A stretch of 64,000 nucleotides of DNA from Bacteroidetes bacterium GWC2_46_850 (GTDB taxonomy: Bacteria; Bacteroidota; Bacteroidia; Bacteroidales; Dysgonomonadaceae): positions 1 through 64,000 of the forward strand of contig MENQ01000016.1 in the NCBI GenBank assembly GCA_001768325.1. The letters are read 5' to 3'. Both the position numbers and the translations under genes were made by a program. Under the pieces are notes generated by a model. That model was not told the DNA's origin and made no database searches. It saw only the letters and a program-made list of their open reading frames with translations. Shown piece after piece: positions 25,177 through 33,443 of the stretch; position 1 is the first letter of the stretch; each line of letters starts with the position of its first letter.

Positions 25177-26700
25177 TTAGTGTTTAAAATGTCTCACGCC
25201 CGTGGTAACCATCGCGAGCCCATGCTGGTCGCAATAAGCGACCGATTCGGTATCGCGGATGGAGCCTCCCGGCTGAATAACCGCAGTGATCCCTGCCTGG
25301 TGTGCTATTTCCACACAATCGGGGAAAGGGAAAAAAGCATCACTGGCCATGACTGCACCCTGCAGATCGAAATGAAAGGCAGCTGCCTTTTCAATGGCCT
25401 GTTTCAGGGCATCTACCCGTGAGGTCTGTCCGGTGCCACTTGCTATGAGCTGCTTGTCTTTGGCCAAAACGATGGCATTCGACTTGGTGTGTTTCACCAG
25501 GATGTTGGCAAAAAGCAGATCCTGGGTTTCCCGATCGCCGGGTGCTGTTTGTGTCATCACCTGCAGATTTTCCGCCGACTGTACACTCTCGTTTTTGTCC
25601 TGCACCAGCATCCCATTCAATACAGAACGGTACTGCAGCTGTTGTGTAGCTTTCTCCGGTGATTTGAGCACCAAAATTATGCGATTTTTCTTTTGAAACA
25701 AAATATCAAGTGCCTCTTTATCGTAGGCAGGCGCGATAATCACCTCAAAAAATATCTCGTGAATGGCTGCTGCAGCTTCCTTGTCCACAGGCCTGTTGGT
25801 AACCACAATGCCGCCAAAGGCCGAAACCGGATCGGCTGCCAGCGCAGCATCCCATGCCTTTTTCACGGTAGGCCGACAGGCCATGCCACAGGCATTGTTG
25901 TGCTTGAGAATAGCCAGCGCAGTCTCATTGAAATCGGAGATCAGGGAGACCGCCGCATCAATATCGAGAAGGTTGTTGTAGGATATTTCTTTGCCGTGCA
26001 GTTGTTCAAATATCTCTTCGAAATTACCGTAGAATGTCCCTTTCTGATGGGGATTCTCTCCATAACGGAGCTGTTTACCGTCATCATGAGACAGACGGAA
26101 TGCCGAGTGTTCTTCTCCATCAAAATAGTTGAATATGGCTGAATCGTAACCCGAAGAGACTTTAAAAGCTTCTTTTGCAAACCAGCGACGGTCTTCCAGT
26201 GTTGTTACCCCCTGTTTCTCTTTTAACAGGTTGAGTAATGGTGTGTACTGGTTTTTGGAGGCTACAATGAGCACATCCTTGTAGTTTTTTGCCGCACCGC
26301 GGATGAGTGAGATACCGCCAATGTCAATCTTCTCGATAATTTCGTCTTCGGTACCTCCAGCAGCCACAGTTTCTTCGAAAGGATATAAATCGACAATCAC
26401 CAGATCGATGGAAGGGATATCGTAAGATTTTACCTGTTTTTTATCGGATTCATTATCGCGGCGATAAAGAATACCACCGAAAATCTTGGGATGGAGCGTT
26501 TTCACCCGCCCCCCAAGGATGGAAGGGTAACCGCTCACATCCTCCACTGCCTCACATTCGTAACCCAATGACTGGATAAAATCCTTTGTCCCGCCCGTGG
26601 AAATAAATTTGATGCGTAAGTTGTTTAGTTCCTGAAGTATTTCTTCTAAGCCCTCTTTGTGATATACCGAAATGAGGGCTGTTTGAATTTTTTGTGACAT
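25177..26700 (-). CDS. purH: Bifunctional AICAR formyltransferase / IMP cyclohydrolase
   Basis: 507-residue enzyme for the last two steps of purine synthesis. The N-terminal MGS-like IMP cyclohydrolase domain spans about 1-145 (ALISVYHKEGLEEI, STGGTKDFIQSLG, GGRVKTLHPKIFGGIL), and the C-terminal AICAR transformylase domain includes KQLRYGENPHQKG, the catalytic Lys-His in LKHNNACGMA and the final PGGSIRD block. ATG at 26700 is chosen over 26718 because it gives a reasonable leader from the -7 box at 26737-26744. First gene of the operon with the mre genes. Confidence 0.96.
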   Translation of the reverse strand: MSQKIQTALISVYHKEGLEEILQELNNLRIKFISTGGTKDFIQSLGYECEAVEDVSGYPSILGGRVKTLHPKIFGGILYRRDNESDKKQVKSYDIPSIDLVIVDLYPFEETVAAGGTEDEIIEKIDIGGISLIRGAAKNYKDVLIVASKNQYTPLLNLLKEKQGVTTLEDRRWFAKEAFKVSSGYDSAIFNYFDGEEHSAFRLSHDDGKQLRYGENPHQKGTFYGNFEEIFEQLHGKEISYNNLLDIDAAVSLISDFNETALAILKHNNACGMACRPTVKKAWDAALAADPVSAFGGIVVTNRPVDKEAAAAIHEIFFEVIIAPAYDKEALDILFQKKNRIILVLKSPEKATQQLQYRSVLNGMLVQDKNESVQSAENLQVMTQTAPGDRETQDLLFANILVKHTKSNAIVLAKDKQLIASGTGQTSRVDALKQAIEKAAAFHFDLQGAVMASDAFFPFPDCVEIAHQAGITAVIQPGGSIRDTESVAYCDQHGLAMVTTGVRHFKH

Positions 26701-26736
26701 CTCCTGTCTTTTTGGCATGTTATTTTTAAAGGATTA

Positions 26737-26744
26737 CAAAGGTA
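26737..26744 (-). promoter_or_regulatory. Promoter -7 box of the purH-mre operon (putative)
   Basis: Minus-strand TACCTTTG matches TAnnTTTG exactly and lies 36 bases before the preferred purH ATG, implying a leader of roughly 25-30 bases. The -33 element is not obvious. Confidence 0.5.
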
Positions 26745-26950
26745 TGAAATCTATCGGTCATTTTCGAGATTTGATTAAAAAAAAACAGCCTACAATCACT
26801 TGCGGGCTGAACCATGTGGCTTCCTGTAGAAGCAGCACTTAATTATAGAGAGAATGAAAAATGTTTAACACTGCAATATTACGTCAAAAAAAGCATATGG
26901 AAGCATTTTTCCGGTTAAGCTATCATGAAGTTTTGGTGACAGAAATGTTA
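26745..26950. other. Intergenic between purH and the ROK kinase
   Basis: Part of a 327-base gap between the ROK kinase stop and the purH start. Apart from the purH promoter box and the kinase terminator listed separately, I see only AT-rich DNA; the plus-strand open frame starting in it at 26861 runs through the kinase gene and is a shadow. Confidence 0.5.
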
Positions 26951-26986
26951 CAAAAAACAAGCGGGGATACTGATAGCAATATCCCC
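26951..26986 (-). terminator. Rho-independent terminator of the ROK kinase gene
   Basis: GGGGATA (26963-26969) pairs with TATCCCC (26980-26986), and on the minus strand the stem is followed by a T-rich TTGTTTTTTG run. It is about 40 bases past the kinase stop codon. Confidence 0.8.
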
Positions 26987-27027
26987 ACCTTACATAAAGC
27001 AGTCCGGATTACACCGGAGCATTTCCA

Positions 27028-27990
27028 TTATTTCACTTCCCAACCGAGTGCGCTTGCACCCAGCACGGCGGCATCACTTTCTTTAAGTTCTGAGAACATC
27101 AGTTTCACCTTATTCTTGAAAATGTTCAGCAAGTTCTTTTCCATGCTCTCCCGAATGGGATTCATGATAAGGTCTCCGGCTTTGGATAATCCGCCGAAGA
27201 GAATGATTGCTTCCGGGCTGGAGAAGGCTACGAAATCGGCAAAAGCTTCACCCAGCATCTCGCCGGTAAACTTAAAAATTTCTTTCGCCATCTCGTCTCC
27301 GTTCATCGCCGCATCAAACACATCTTTGGAGGTAATGTCATCGATGGGGATGTTGCGAAGCCGTGTCTGTGCGTCGGGCCTCAGTTCGAGATATTCACGT
27401 GCTGTCCGGGCTACTCCCGTTGCCGATGAATAAGCCTCAAGGCATCCTGTTCTACCACAACCACACATGCGTCCATTATGACGACGCACGATCACGTGTC
27501 CCAGTTCGCCGGCAAAACCATCATGGCCGTAAACCAGCTGTCCGTTCACCACGATACCGCTTCCCACACCCGTACCCAGTGTGATAACGATGAAGTCCTT
27601 CATACCGCGGGCGGCGCCGTAGGTCATTTCACCAATGGCTGCCGCATTGGCATCGTTGGTGAGTGCCACCGGGATACCGATCCTGTCTTCCAGCATCTGG
27701 GCAAAAGGAATGACTCCTTTCCAGGGAAGATTGGGAGCAAACTCAATGCTTCCGGTGAAATAGTTGCCGTTGGGTGTTCCGGCACCAATTCCCTTAATCT
27801 GATCTTTGGTCGTTACTTCAGCAATGAGTCCCTCAATCAGCTCGGTAAGTTCATCGAGATAACCTTCTACCTGTAAATGTTTTGAAGTTTTGATGCTTCC
27901 GCTTATTAAAATCTGTCCTCTTTTGTCTACAATGCCGGCAACGGTATTGGTGCCGCCCACGTCGATACCTACTACATAGGGTTTATCCAT
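27028..27990 (-). CDS. ROK-family sugar kinase (glucokinase-like)
   Basis: 320-residue ATP-dependent hexose kinase. It begins with the phosphate-binding motif GIDVGGTNTVAGIVD; the catalytic Asp113 is in TNDANAAAIGE; the sugar-binding Glu162 and His165 are in GELGHVIV; and the ROK zinc site is His165 with Cys176, Cys178 and Cys183 in CGCGRTGCLEAYSS. No DNA-binding domain, so this is an enzyme rather than a regulator. Glucose is the likeliest substrate given similarity to Bacteroidetes glucokinases, but N-acetylhexosamines are possible. Single gene with its own terminator. Confidence 0.88.
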   Translation of the reverse strand: MDKPYVVGIDVGGTNTVAGIVDKRGQILISGSIKTSKHLQVEGYLDELTELIEGLIAEVTTKDQIKGIGAGTPNGNYFTGSIEFAPNLPWKGVIPFAQMLEDRIGIPVALTNDANAAAIGEMTYGAARGMKDFIVITLGTGVGSGIVVNGQLVYGHDGFAGELGHVIVRRHNGRMCGCGRTGCLEAYSSATGVARTAREYLELRPDAQTRLRNIPIDDITSKDVFDAAMNGDEMAKEIFKFTGEMLGEAFADFVAFSSPEAIILFGGLSKAGDLIMNPIRESMEKNLLNIFKNKVKLMFSELKESDAAVLGASALGWEVK

Positions 27991-28326
27991 GATTCGTTCT
28001 TATTAAAAGTTAGTCAATGATGTTTGAATGTGATTAATCCGGACAAATATAGGGATTTTTCGCCAAACGAATTTCGGTAGGGCAAAATAATTGATTGGAA
28101 TCTTCGTTTTCGATTGACGGTGTGACTGCATAAGTGCAGTATTATGAGAGATGCAGGATAAAAAATTGAGAGGGAGAGTTTTTTTCCTTTGGTATTTTTG
28201 TTTTACATTTGCAGTTTTATATGATGATTTATTGGATAAACCGCACAATTAGCATCAATTTTCAATAGGAAATCGGAAAAATTTGAACAATACGAAACAA
28301 CACACACTATTAGTTTTACATATCAT
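27991..28326. other. Divergent intergenic region with promoter-like box for the lyase gene
   Basis: 336 bases between the divergent ROK kinase and lyase genes. On the plus strand TACATTTG at 28204-28211 matches the Bacteroidetes -7 consensus; a T-rich tract lies upstream but no well-spaced TTTG. Transcription from there would leave a leader of about 110 bases. An 81-codon minus-strand frame within it looks like chance. No repeat or RNA gene seen. Confidence 0.4.
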
Positions 28327-29775
28327 ATGAATGAAATTAAATTTTATAACGGTGAAAATATACCGTTAGAGCTGCACAAAGTAAGGGTTGTGCAAAAATT
28401 ACACTTGGTACCCATTGAAAGAAGACTGGAAGCATTGCAGGAAGGCGGATTCAACACCTTCAGGCTGAACACGAAAGACGTTTTCCTGGATATGCTCACA
28501 GACAGCGGCACCAATGCCATGAGCGACAATCAGATGGCTGCCATGATGCAGGCAGATGATGCCTATGCCGGATCACAGAGTTTTTTCCGTCTGCAGAAAG
28601 CAGTGGAAGAAGTGTTGGGTAAAAAGTATTATCTGCCCGTACATCAGGGACGTGCCGCAGAAAACATCTTGTCGAACGCCTATGTGCGTAAAGGCAACCT
28701 GGTACCGATGAACTACCATTTTACCACCGCCATGGCACACATCACACAGTATGGCGGAAAGATTGCTGAACTACTGTATGATGAAGCTTACGTCATCAAT
28801 TCTTCCCACCCTTTCAAAGGAAACATGAACCTTGAAAAACTGGAAGAAATCATCAAGATTCACGGAGCCAAAAATATTCCTTTCATCCGTATGGAAGCAT
28901 CGACCAACCTGATCGGGGGACAGCCTTTTTCGGTTCAAAACCTGAGGGATGTAAGAAGCATTGCCGACAAATACAATATCCGTCTCGTACTGGACGCCAG
29001 TTTACTGGGAGAAAACGCATATCTGGTCATACAGCGTGAGGAAGAATTCAAAGAGAGCAGCATGGGAGAGGTTATTCAAACGATGACCGGCCTGGCCGAC
29101 ATTGTTTACTTTTCAGCTCGCAAACTAAGTTCTTCGCGTGGCGGAGGCATTTGTACCAACAACATCGACATTTACCGGGAACTTGAAGCGCTGGTACCGT
29201 TGTTTGAGGGTTTTCTGACCTATGGCGGCATCTCGGTTCGTGAGATTGAAGCCATGGCAGTTGGATTATATGAAACGCTCGATGAAACCATGATCAGCCA
29301 GAGTCCCAACTTCATTGCCTATCTGGTAAACTCACTCGACGCGCACGGCGTCCCCATGGTCAAGCCGGCTGGCGTGCTGGGTGCACACGTAGACGCAATG
29401 CAGGTATGTGCCCATATTCCACAAAATGAATATCCCGCGGGGGCACTCGCAGCAGCGCTTTACCTGATTTCCGGAGTCCGCGGCATGGAGCGCGGTTCTA
29501 TTTCCAACCAGCGTGATGAATACGGCAATGAAACGTATGCCGACATGGAACTTGTCCGCCTGGCTGTACCGAGACGCGTATTCACACTCTCTCAGATTAA
29601 ATACGTGGAAGACAGAATGAACTGGTTATACGAAAACCGGGGACTAATTGGCGGATTGCGATTTGTGTATGAGCCACCGGTACTCCGCTTCTTTATGGGA
29701 GGACTGGAGCCGGTGAGCGACTGGCCACAGAAGCTGATCGCGAAATTTAAAGAAGATTTTGGTGATAGTTTATAA
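28327..29775 (+). CDS. Tyrosine phenol-lyase/tryptophanase-family PLP lyase
   Basis: 482-residue fold-type I PLP enzyme of the beta-eliminating lyase family, closest in visible blocks to tyrosine phenol-lyase (LTDSGTNAMSD, DDAYAGSQSF, FEGFLTYGG, GVRGMERGSIS). The PLP lysine is Lys266 in SARKLSSSRGGGI; Asp223 binds the pyridinium nitrogen. Residues that distinguish TPL from tryptophanase appear to be kept: Arg389 (TPL Arg381) and Phe456 (TPL Phe448). However, the Arg three residues after the Asp, conserved in both enzymes (TPL Arg217), is Leu226 here. The enzyme should cleave a beta-substituted amino acid to pyruvate and ammonia, but the substrate is open. A terminator follows. No obvious link to the fucose genes beyond position. 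Confidence 0.78.
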   Translation: MNEIKFYNGENIPLELHKVRVVQKLHLVPIERRLEALQEGGFNTFRLNTKDVFLDMLTDSGTNAMSDNQMAAMMQADDAYAGSQSFFRLQKAVEEVLGKKYYLPVHQGRAAENILSNAYVRKGNLVPMNYHFTTAMAHITQYGGKIAELLYDEAYVINSSHPFKGNMNLEKLEEIIKIHGAKNIPFIRMEASTNLIGGQPFSVQNLRDVRSIADKYNIRLVLDASLLGENAYLVIQREEEFKESSMGEVIQTMTGLADIVYFSARKLSSSRGGGICTNNIDIYRELEALVPLFEGFLTYGGISVREIEAMAVGLYETLDETMISQSPNFIAYLVNSLDAHGVPMVKPAGVLGAHVDAMQVCAHIPQNEYPAGALAAALYLISGVRGMERGSISNQRDEYGNETYADMELVRLAVPRRVFTLSQIKYVEDRMNWLYENRGLIGGLRFVYEPPVLRFFMGGLEPVSDWPQKLIAKFKEDFGDSL

Positions 29776-29787
29776 AATGTATCTAAC

Positions 29788-29823
29788 GAAAGGGGTGAAT
29801 TACTACAGGGTTCACCCCTTTTC
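29788..29823 (+). terminator. Rho-independent terminator after the PLP lyase
   Basis: AAGGGGTGAA (29790-29799) pairs with TTCACCCCTT (29811-29820), flanked by A residues before and TTTTC after, 13 bases past the stop codon. A classic terminator. Confidence 0.88.
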
Positions 29824-29945
29824 ATTTAATATCCAGAAATTTAAAATGAAATCAGATTTTCATGGCATTTTGTTAACTCGCCTTTTCTTATACAAAACAT
29901 GCTGCAAAACATATAAAAACATTTTTTTATTTAATATTAACCCAA

Positions 29946-29985
29946 TATCTTTGTCGTTACGATCAGCACAGTACAGAACAGCATA
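29946..29985 (+). promoter_or_regulatory. Promoter -7 box and putative operator of the GntR regulator gene (site A)
   Basis: TATCTTTG at 29946-29953 matches the Bacteroidetes -7 element. Starting 11 bases further on, 29964-29983 consists of four consecutive 5-bp units of the form CAGNA (CAGCA, CAGTA, CAGAA, CAGCA). This would cover the transcription start, a typical place for an autorepressing operator, about 40-55 bases before the regulator's ATG. Related copies precede fucI, the first beta-helix gene and the second susC. Confidence 0.6.
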
Positions 29986-30020
29986 CCTTCTGACACGCTG
30001 ACACGCGAAGAATTACACAG

Positions 30021-31004
30021 ATGGATTTCAAATTTAACGGAAAGAGCACCAAAGTACAGCAACTGGCAGAATACATACAGGATGTACTTGCCGCAAATGA
30101 GTTGAAGGTGGGTGAAAAGATACCCTCGATCAATCATTTGAGCCGTCAATTCTCTGTATCAAGAGATACCGTATTCAAAGCTCTCTCCGATTTGCGGGAA
30201 CGTGGCGTGATTGACGCCATTCATGGAAAAAACTATTTTGTGGCTTCACACACCAAGAATATTCTATTACTACTCGACGAGTATTCTCCCTTTAAAGAGG
30301 TCTTACACACCATCCTTGTATCCAGGCTTCCGAAATCCTACAAAATAGATCTTTGGTTTCATCAATATAACGAGCACCTGTTCAACAACATCGTTCATGA
30401 ATCCATTGGCAGGTATAACAAATATCTGGTCATGAATTACGACAATGAAAAGTTTTCCGATGTACTGTCGAAAATAGATAAAAAGAAGTTGTTGCTGCTC
30501 GATTTCGGAAAGTTTGATAAAGATGGGTACTCTTATGTTTGTCAGGATTTTGACAAAGGGCTTTACGAAGCATTGGCCACCATTAAGAAAGAACTGGGAA
30601 AATACAAAAAATTGATTTTTGTTCTCAATAAGTTTCACAAGCACCCACAAAGCAGTAAAATGGCGTTCAGCAACTTCTGTCTCGACAATCATTTTGAATT
30701 TGGCGTTCTGGATGAAATTTTGGAGAAAAAAACCGTTCTGAAAAACCATTTTTACTTGGTTATCAAGCAGGGAGATGTAGTGGAAATTGTGAAACAGGGA
30801 AACATAGAAGGATTAAAACCCGGTAAAGATTATGGATTGCTGGCTTATAATGAAAATCCTTTTTTTGAGGTGATTCAAAATGGCATTTCCAGCATTGGGA
30901 TTGACTGGCATGAAATGGGAAAGATTGCGGCCGAATTTGTATTGAACAACCAGGCTATACAAACCTATCTGCCCACGGTAATTAAAAAAAGAGATTCATT
31001 TTAA
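30021..31004 (+). CDS. fucR: GntR-type repressor of fucose utilisation (FucR-like)
   Basis: 327-residue regulator. The N-terminal winged helix-turn-helix is GntR type: residues about 10-75 with KVGEKIPSINHLSRQFSVSRDTVFKALSDLRERGVI (in blocks). Residues about 80-320 form a periplasmic-binding-protein/LacI-like sensor domain (ILLLLDEYSPFKEVL, then KKLLLLDFGKFD, then GISSIGIDWHEMGKIAAEFVL). In Bacteroides thetaiotaomicron a regulator of this kind, FucR, represses fucRIAKP and is released by L-fucose. Its position directly before fucI and the repeated CAGNA motif in front of it and the other locus genes support the same role here. Effector not shown by sequence. Confidence 0.82.
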   Translation: MDFKFNGKSTKVQQLAEYIQDVLAANELKVGEKIPSINHLSRQFSVSRDTVFKALSDLRERGVIDAIHGKNYFVASHTKNILLLLDEYSPFKEVLHTILVSRLPKSYKIDLWFHQYNEHLFNNIVHESIGRYNKYLVMNYDNEKFSDVLSKIDKKKLLLLDFGKFDKDGYSYVCQDFDKGLYEALATIKKELGKYKKLIFVLNKFHKHPQSSKMAFSNFCLDNHFEFGVLDEILEKKTVLKNHFYLVIKQGDVVEIVKQGNIEGLKPGKDYGLLAYNENPFFEVIQNGISSIGIDWHEMGKIAAEFVLNNQAIQTYLPTVIKKRDSF

Positions 31005-31060
31005 TCAAATTAATACAATTTTATGGATATTAAAGAAAAAGTTTATTTATACCAACCCGA

Positions 31061-31085
31061 GAATCAGCACAGTTCAGAATTCTAG
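31061..31085 (+). promoter_or_regulatory. Putative operator upstream of fucI (site B)
   Basis: GAATCAGCACAGTTCAGAAT at 31061-31080 contains three 5-bp-phased CAGNN units (31065-31079) and shares ACCCGNGAATCAGCACAGTNCAG with site C at 46845-46867. It lies 81 bases before the fucI ATG. A 20-codon frame from 31023 to 31085 passes through it, but it is not conserved at the other sites. Confidence 0.6.
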
Positions 31086-31165
31086 AAGCAGAGAAATAGG
31101 TCATTTCAAACCGACTCTGCGAAGAAATAAGAAAAATAAAAAAAATCAATTTATCAACAAAAGCT

Positions 31166-32935
31166 ATGTGTCCATATCCAAAAATCGGTATTCGCCCTAC
31201 CATTGACGGTCGTCAGGGAGGTGTAAGAGAGAGTCTCGAGGAGAAAACGATGAATCTGGCTAAATCGGTCGCACGATTAATCAGTTCCAATCTAAAAAAC
31301 GGTGATGGCAGTCCCGTTGAGTGTGTGATAGCCGACAGCACCATCGGCCGTGTTGGGGAGAGTGCTGCCTGTGCTGCCAAGTTTGAGCGGGAGGGAGTGG
31401 GCGCCACCATCACGGTGACTTCCAGCTGGAACTACGGATCGGAAACAATGGATATGAATCCACATTACCCCAAGGCTGTCTGGGGATTCAACGGAACAGA
31501 GCGTCCCGGTGCCGTCTACCTGGCCGCTGTACTGGCAGCACATGCTCAAAAGGGACTACCTGCATTTGGCATTTATGGCCGCGAAATACAGGATGCAACC
31601 GATAACAGTATTCCTGACGACGTGGCAGAGAAATTGCTTCGGTTTGCCCGTGCAGCCCAGGCTGTAGCCACCATGCGGGGACAGTCTTATCTGGCCGTCG
31701 GAGGCACCTCCATGGGAATCGCCGGATCGATGATAAGTCCCGATTTTTTCCAGAAGTATCTGGGTATGCGGAACGAATCGGTCGATTCCACCGAGATTCT
31801 TCGTCGGATAGAGGAAGGAATCTATGATCCGGAAGAGTTTGCCAAAGCAATGGACTGGACCTCCGTTCACTGCAAGATAAATGAAGCTGTAGACGACAAC
31901 CGTCCGGAGAAACAGAAGGACCGGGCCAGCAAGGACAAAGACTGGGAGTTCGTGGTGAAGATGACCATTATCATCCGCGATTTGATGAAAGGGAATCCCA
32001 AATTAAAAGAAATGGGTTTCAAGGAAGAAGCCATCGGGCACAATGCACTCCTGGGAGGTTTCCAGGGTCAGCGCCAATGGACCGACTTTCTGCCGAACGG
32101 TGATTTCAGCGAGACGATATTGAACAGCTCGTTCGACTGGAACGGTATCCGCGAAGCCTTTGTGCTGGCCACGGAAAATGATTCACTGAACGGTGTCTCC
32201 ATGTTGTTCGGACATCTTCTGTCCAACAAAGCACAGCTTTTCTCGGACGTACGTACCTACTGGAGTCCCGAATCTGTAAAACGTGTTACGGGAATGGAAC
32301 TCACCGGAAAAGCGGCAAACGGCATTATTCATCTGCTTAATTCAGGGGCAACAACCCTGGATGCGACGGGGAAACAGCAATCAAATGGTGAGCCGGTCAT
32401 GAAAGAACACTGGAATATCAACGAAAAGGAGGTAAAGGCCTGTCTCGAAGCCACCACCTGGTCTCCCGCCAACAGGGATTATTTCCGTGGCGGCGGCTAC
32501 TCTTCCACTTTCCTTTCTGAAGGAGGGATGCCTGTGACCATGTGTCGGTTAAATCTCGTAGACGGCCAGGGACCCGTTCTACAGATCGCCGAGGGATGGA
32601 CCGTAGAAATATCCCCGGAGATACACGATATCATCAATCGGCGTACCGACAAGACCTGGCCTACTACTTGGTTTGCACCCCGTTTGACCGGTAAGGGTCC
32701 GTTCAGGGATGTTTACTCGGTCATGAATAACTGGGGAGCCAATCACGGCGCAATCAGCTATGGACACATCGGTCAGGATTTAATCACGTTGGCATCCATG
32801 CTGCGTATCCCTGTCTGCATGCACAATGTGGATGAAGAAGAGATCTTCCGGCCATCGGCATGGAATGCCTTTGGCATGGATAGGGAGGGCGCCGATTTCA
32901 GGGCCTGCCAGAATTTTGGACCTATCTATAAATAG
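31166..32935 (+). CDS. fucI: L-fucose isomerase
   Basis: 589 residues against 591 in E. coli, with clear similarity along its length. It converts L-fucose to L-fuculose (and can act on D-arabinose), in the cytoplasm with Mn2+. Recognisable blocks: [22 protein letters not shown] near the start, [34 protein letters not shown] (in parts), [18 protein letters not shown] holding a metal-binding Asp, and [16 protein letters not shown] near the C-terminus holding the conserved His. The gene has a 161-base leader with operator site B and is followed by a strong hairpin before fucU. Confidence 0.97.
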   Translation: MCPYPKIGIRPTIDGRQGGVRESLEEKTMNLAKSVARLISSNLKNGDGSPVECVIADSTIGRVGESAACAAKFEREGVGATITVTSSWNYGSETMDMNPHYPKAVWGFNGTERPGAVYLAAVLAAHAQKGLPAFGIYGREIQDATDNSIPDDVAEKLLRFARAAQAVATMRGQSYLAVGGTSMGIAGSMISPDFFQKYLGMRNESVDSTEILRRIEEGIYDPEEFAKAMDWTSVHCKINEAVDDNRPEKQKDRASKDKDWEFVVKMTIIIRDLMKGNPKLKEMGFKEEAIGHNALLGGFQGQRQWTDFLPNGDFSETILNSSFDWNGIREAFVLATENDSLNGVSMLFGHLLSNKAQLFSDVRTYWSPESVKRVTGMELTGKAANGIIHLLNSGATTLDATGKQQSNGEPVMKEHWNINEKEVKACLEATTWSPANRDYFRGGGYSSTFLSEGGMPVTMCRLNLVDGQGPVLQIAEGWTVEISPEIHDIINRRTDKTWPTTWFAPRLTGKGPFRDVYSVMNNWGANHGAISYGHIGQDLITLASMLRIPVCMHNVDEEEIFRPSAWNAFGMDREGADFRACQNFGPIYK

Positions 32936-32942
32936 ATTTGGG

Positions 32943-32986
32943 TTCCGGATATGGGTCTTGGCTGTTTCTGAGACTCATATCCGGAA
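32943..32986 (+). other. Intercistronic hairpin between fucI and fucU
   Basis: TTCCGGATATGGGTC (32943-32957) pairs with GACTCATATCCGGAA (32972-32986), 15 bp with a single G-T pair. It starts 8 bases after the fucI stop and ends 18 bases before the fucU ATG. There is no T-run after it, so it may be a 3' stabiliser or partial terminator that lowers fucU/fucP expression rather than a full stop. Confidence 0.65.
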
Positions 32987-33003
32987 ACACAAAACAACAA
33001 ATC

Positions 33004-33429
33004 ATGCTTAAAAAAATACCGAAAACAATATCGCCTCAATTGCTAAAAACACTTATGGAAATGGGGCACGGCGATGAAATTGTGATTGCCGACGGCAACT
33101 TTCCCTGTCATACCATTTCGCAGAATGTAATCCGTGCCGACGGGTTATCGGGGACTGAAATATTGAAAGCAATCATGGAGTTGTTTCCGCTCGATACCTA
33201 TAGCGATCAACAGGTGTTTCTGATGGAAGTGGTTTCGGGTGATAGTTACAAGCCGGAAATATGGAACAATTACATGGAGATATTACAATCATCGGGCGAA
33301 ACTTTTACGATTGGCTATATTGAGCGTTTTGCCTTTTATGAAAGAGCCAAAAAATCATATGCCGTCATAGCTACCGGAGAAGAAGCTTTGTATGCCAACA
33401 TCATCCTGAAAAAAGGAGTCGTAAAATAA
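33004..33429 (+). CDS. fucU: L-fucose mutarotase (RbsD/FucU family)
   Basis: 141-residue RbsD/FucU-fold protein that speeds interconversion of the alpha and beta anomers of L-fucose so that isomerase can use them. His22 in LMEMGHGDEIVIADGNFP matches the catalytic His of E. coli FucU, and the C-terminal IGYIERFAFYERAKKSYAVIATGE holds the conserved Arg and Tyr. ATG at 33004 is right for the family; the longer frame from 32938 would begin inside the hairpin. It lies between fucI and fucP in the same direction. Confidence 0.92.
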   Translation: MLKKIPKTISPQLLKTLMEMGHGDEIVIADGNFPCHTISQNVIRADGLSGTEILKAIMELFPLDTYSDQQVFLMEVVSGDSYKPEIWNNYMEILQSSGETFTIGYIERFAFYERAKKSYAVIATGEEALYANIILKKGVVK

Positions 33430-33443
33430 GGTACCAGAAAATT

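Noticed and set aside
26861-27433. A 190-codon plus-strand frame.
   Set aside because: Most of it is antisense to the ROK kinase; Ser-rich shadow of that gene.
28003-28248. An 81-codon minus-strand frame upstream of the ROK kinase.
   Set aside because: Low-complexity composition, no homology recognised, and it overlaps the promoter region of the PLP lyase.
31023-31085. A 20-codon frame (ATG to TAG) spanning operator site B, possible leader peptide of fucI.
   Set aside because: The equivalent frame at site C has no ATG and a different ending, so the shared bases are explained by a DNA motif; no codon bias suggests attenuation.
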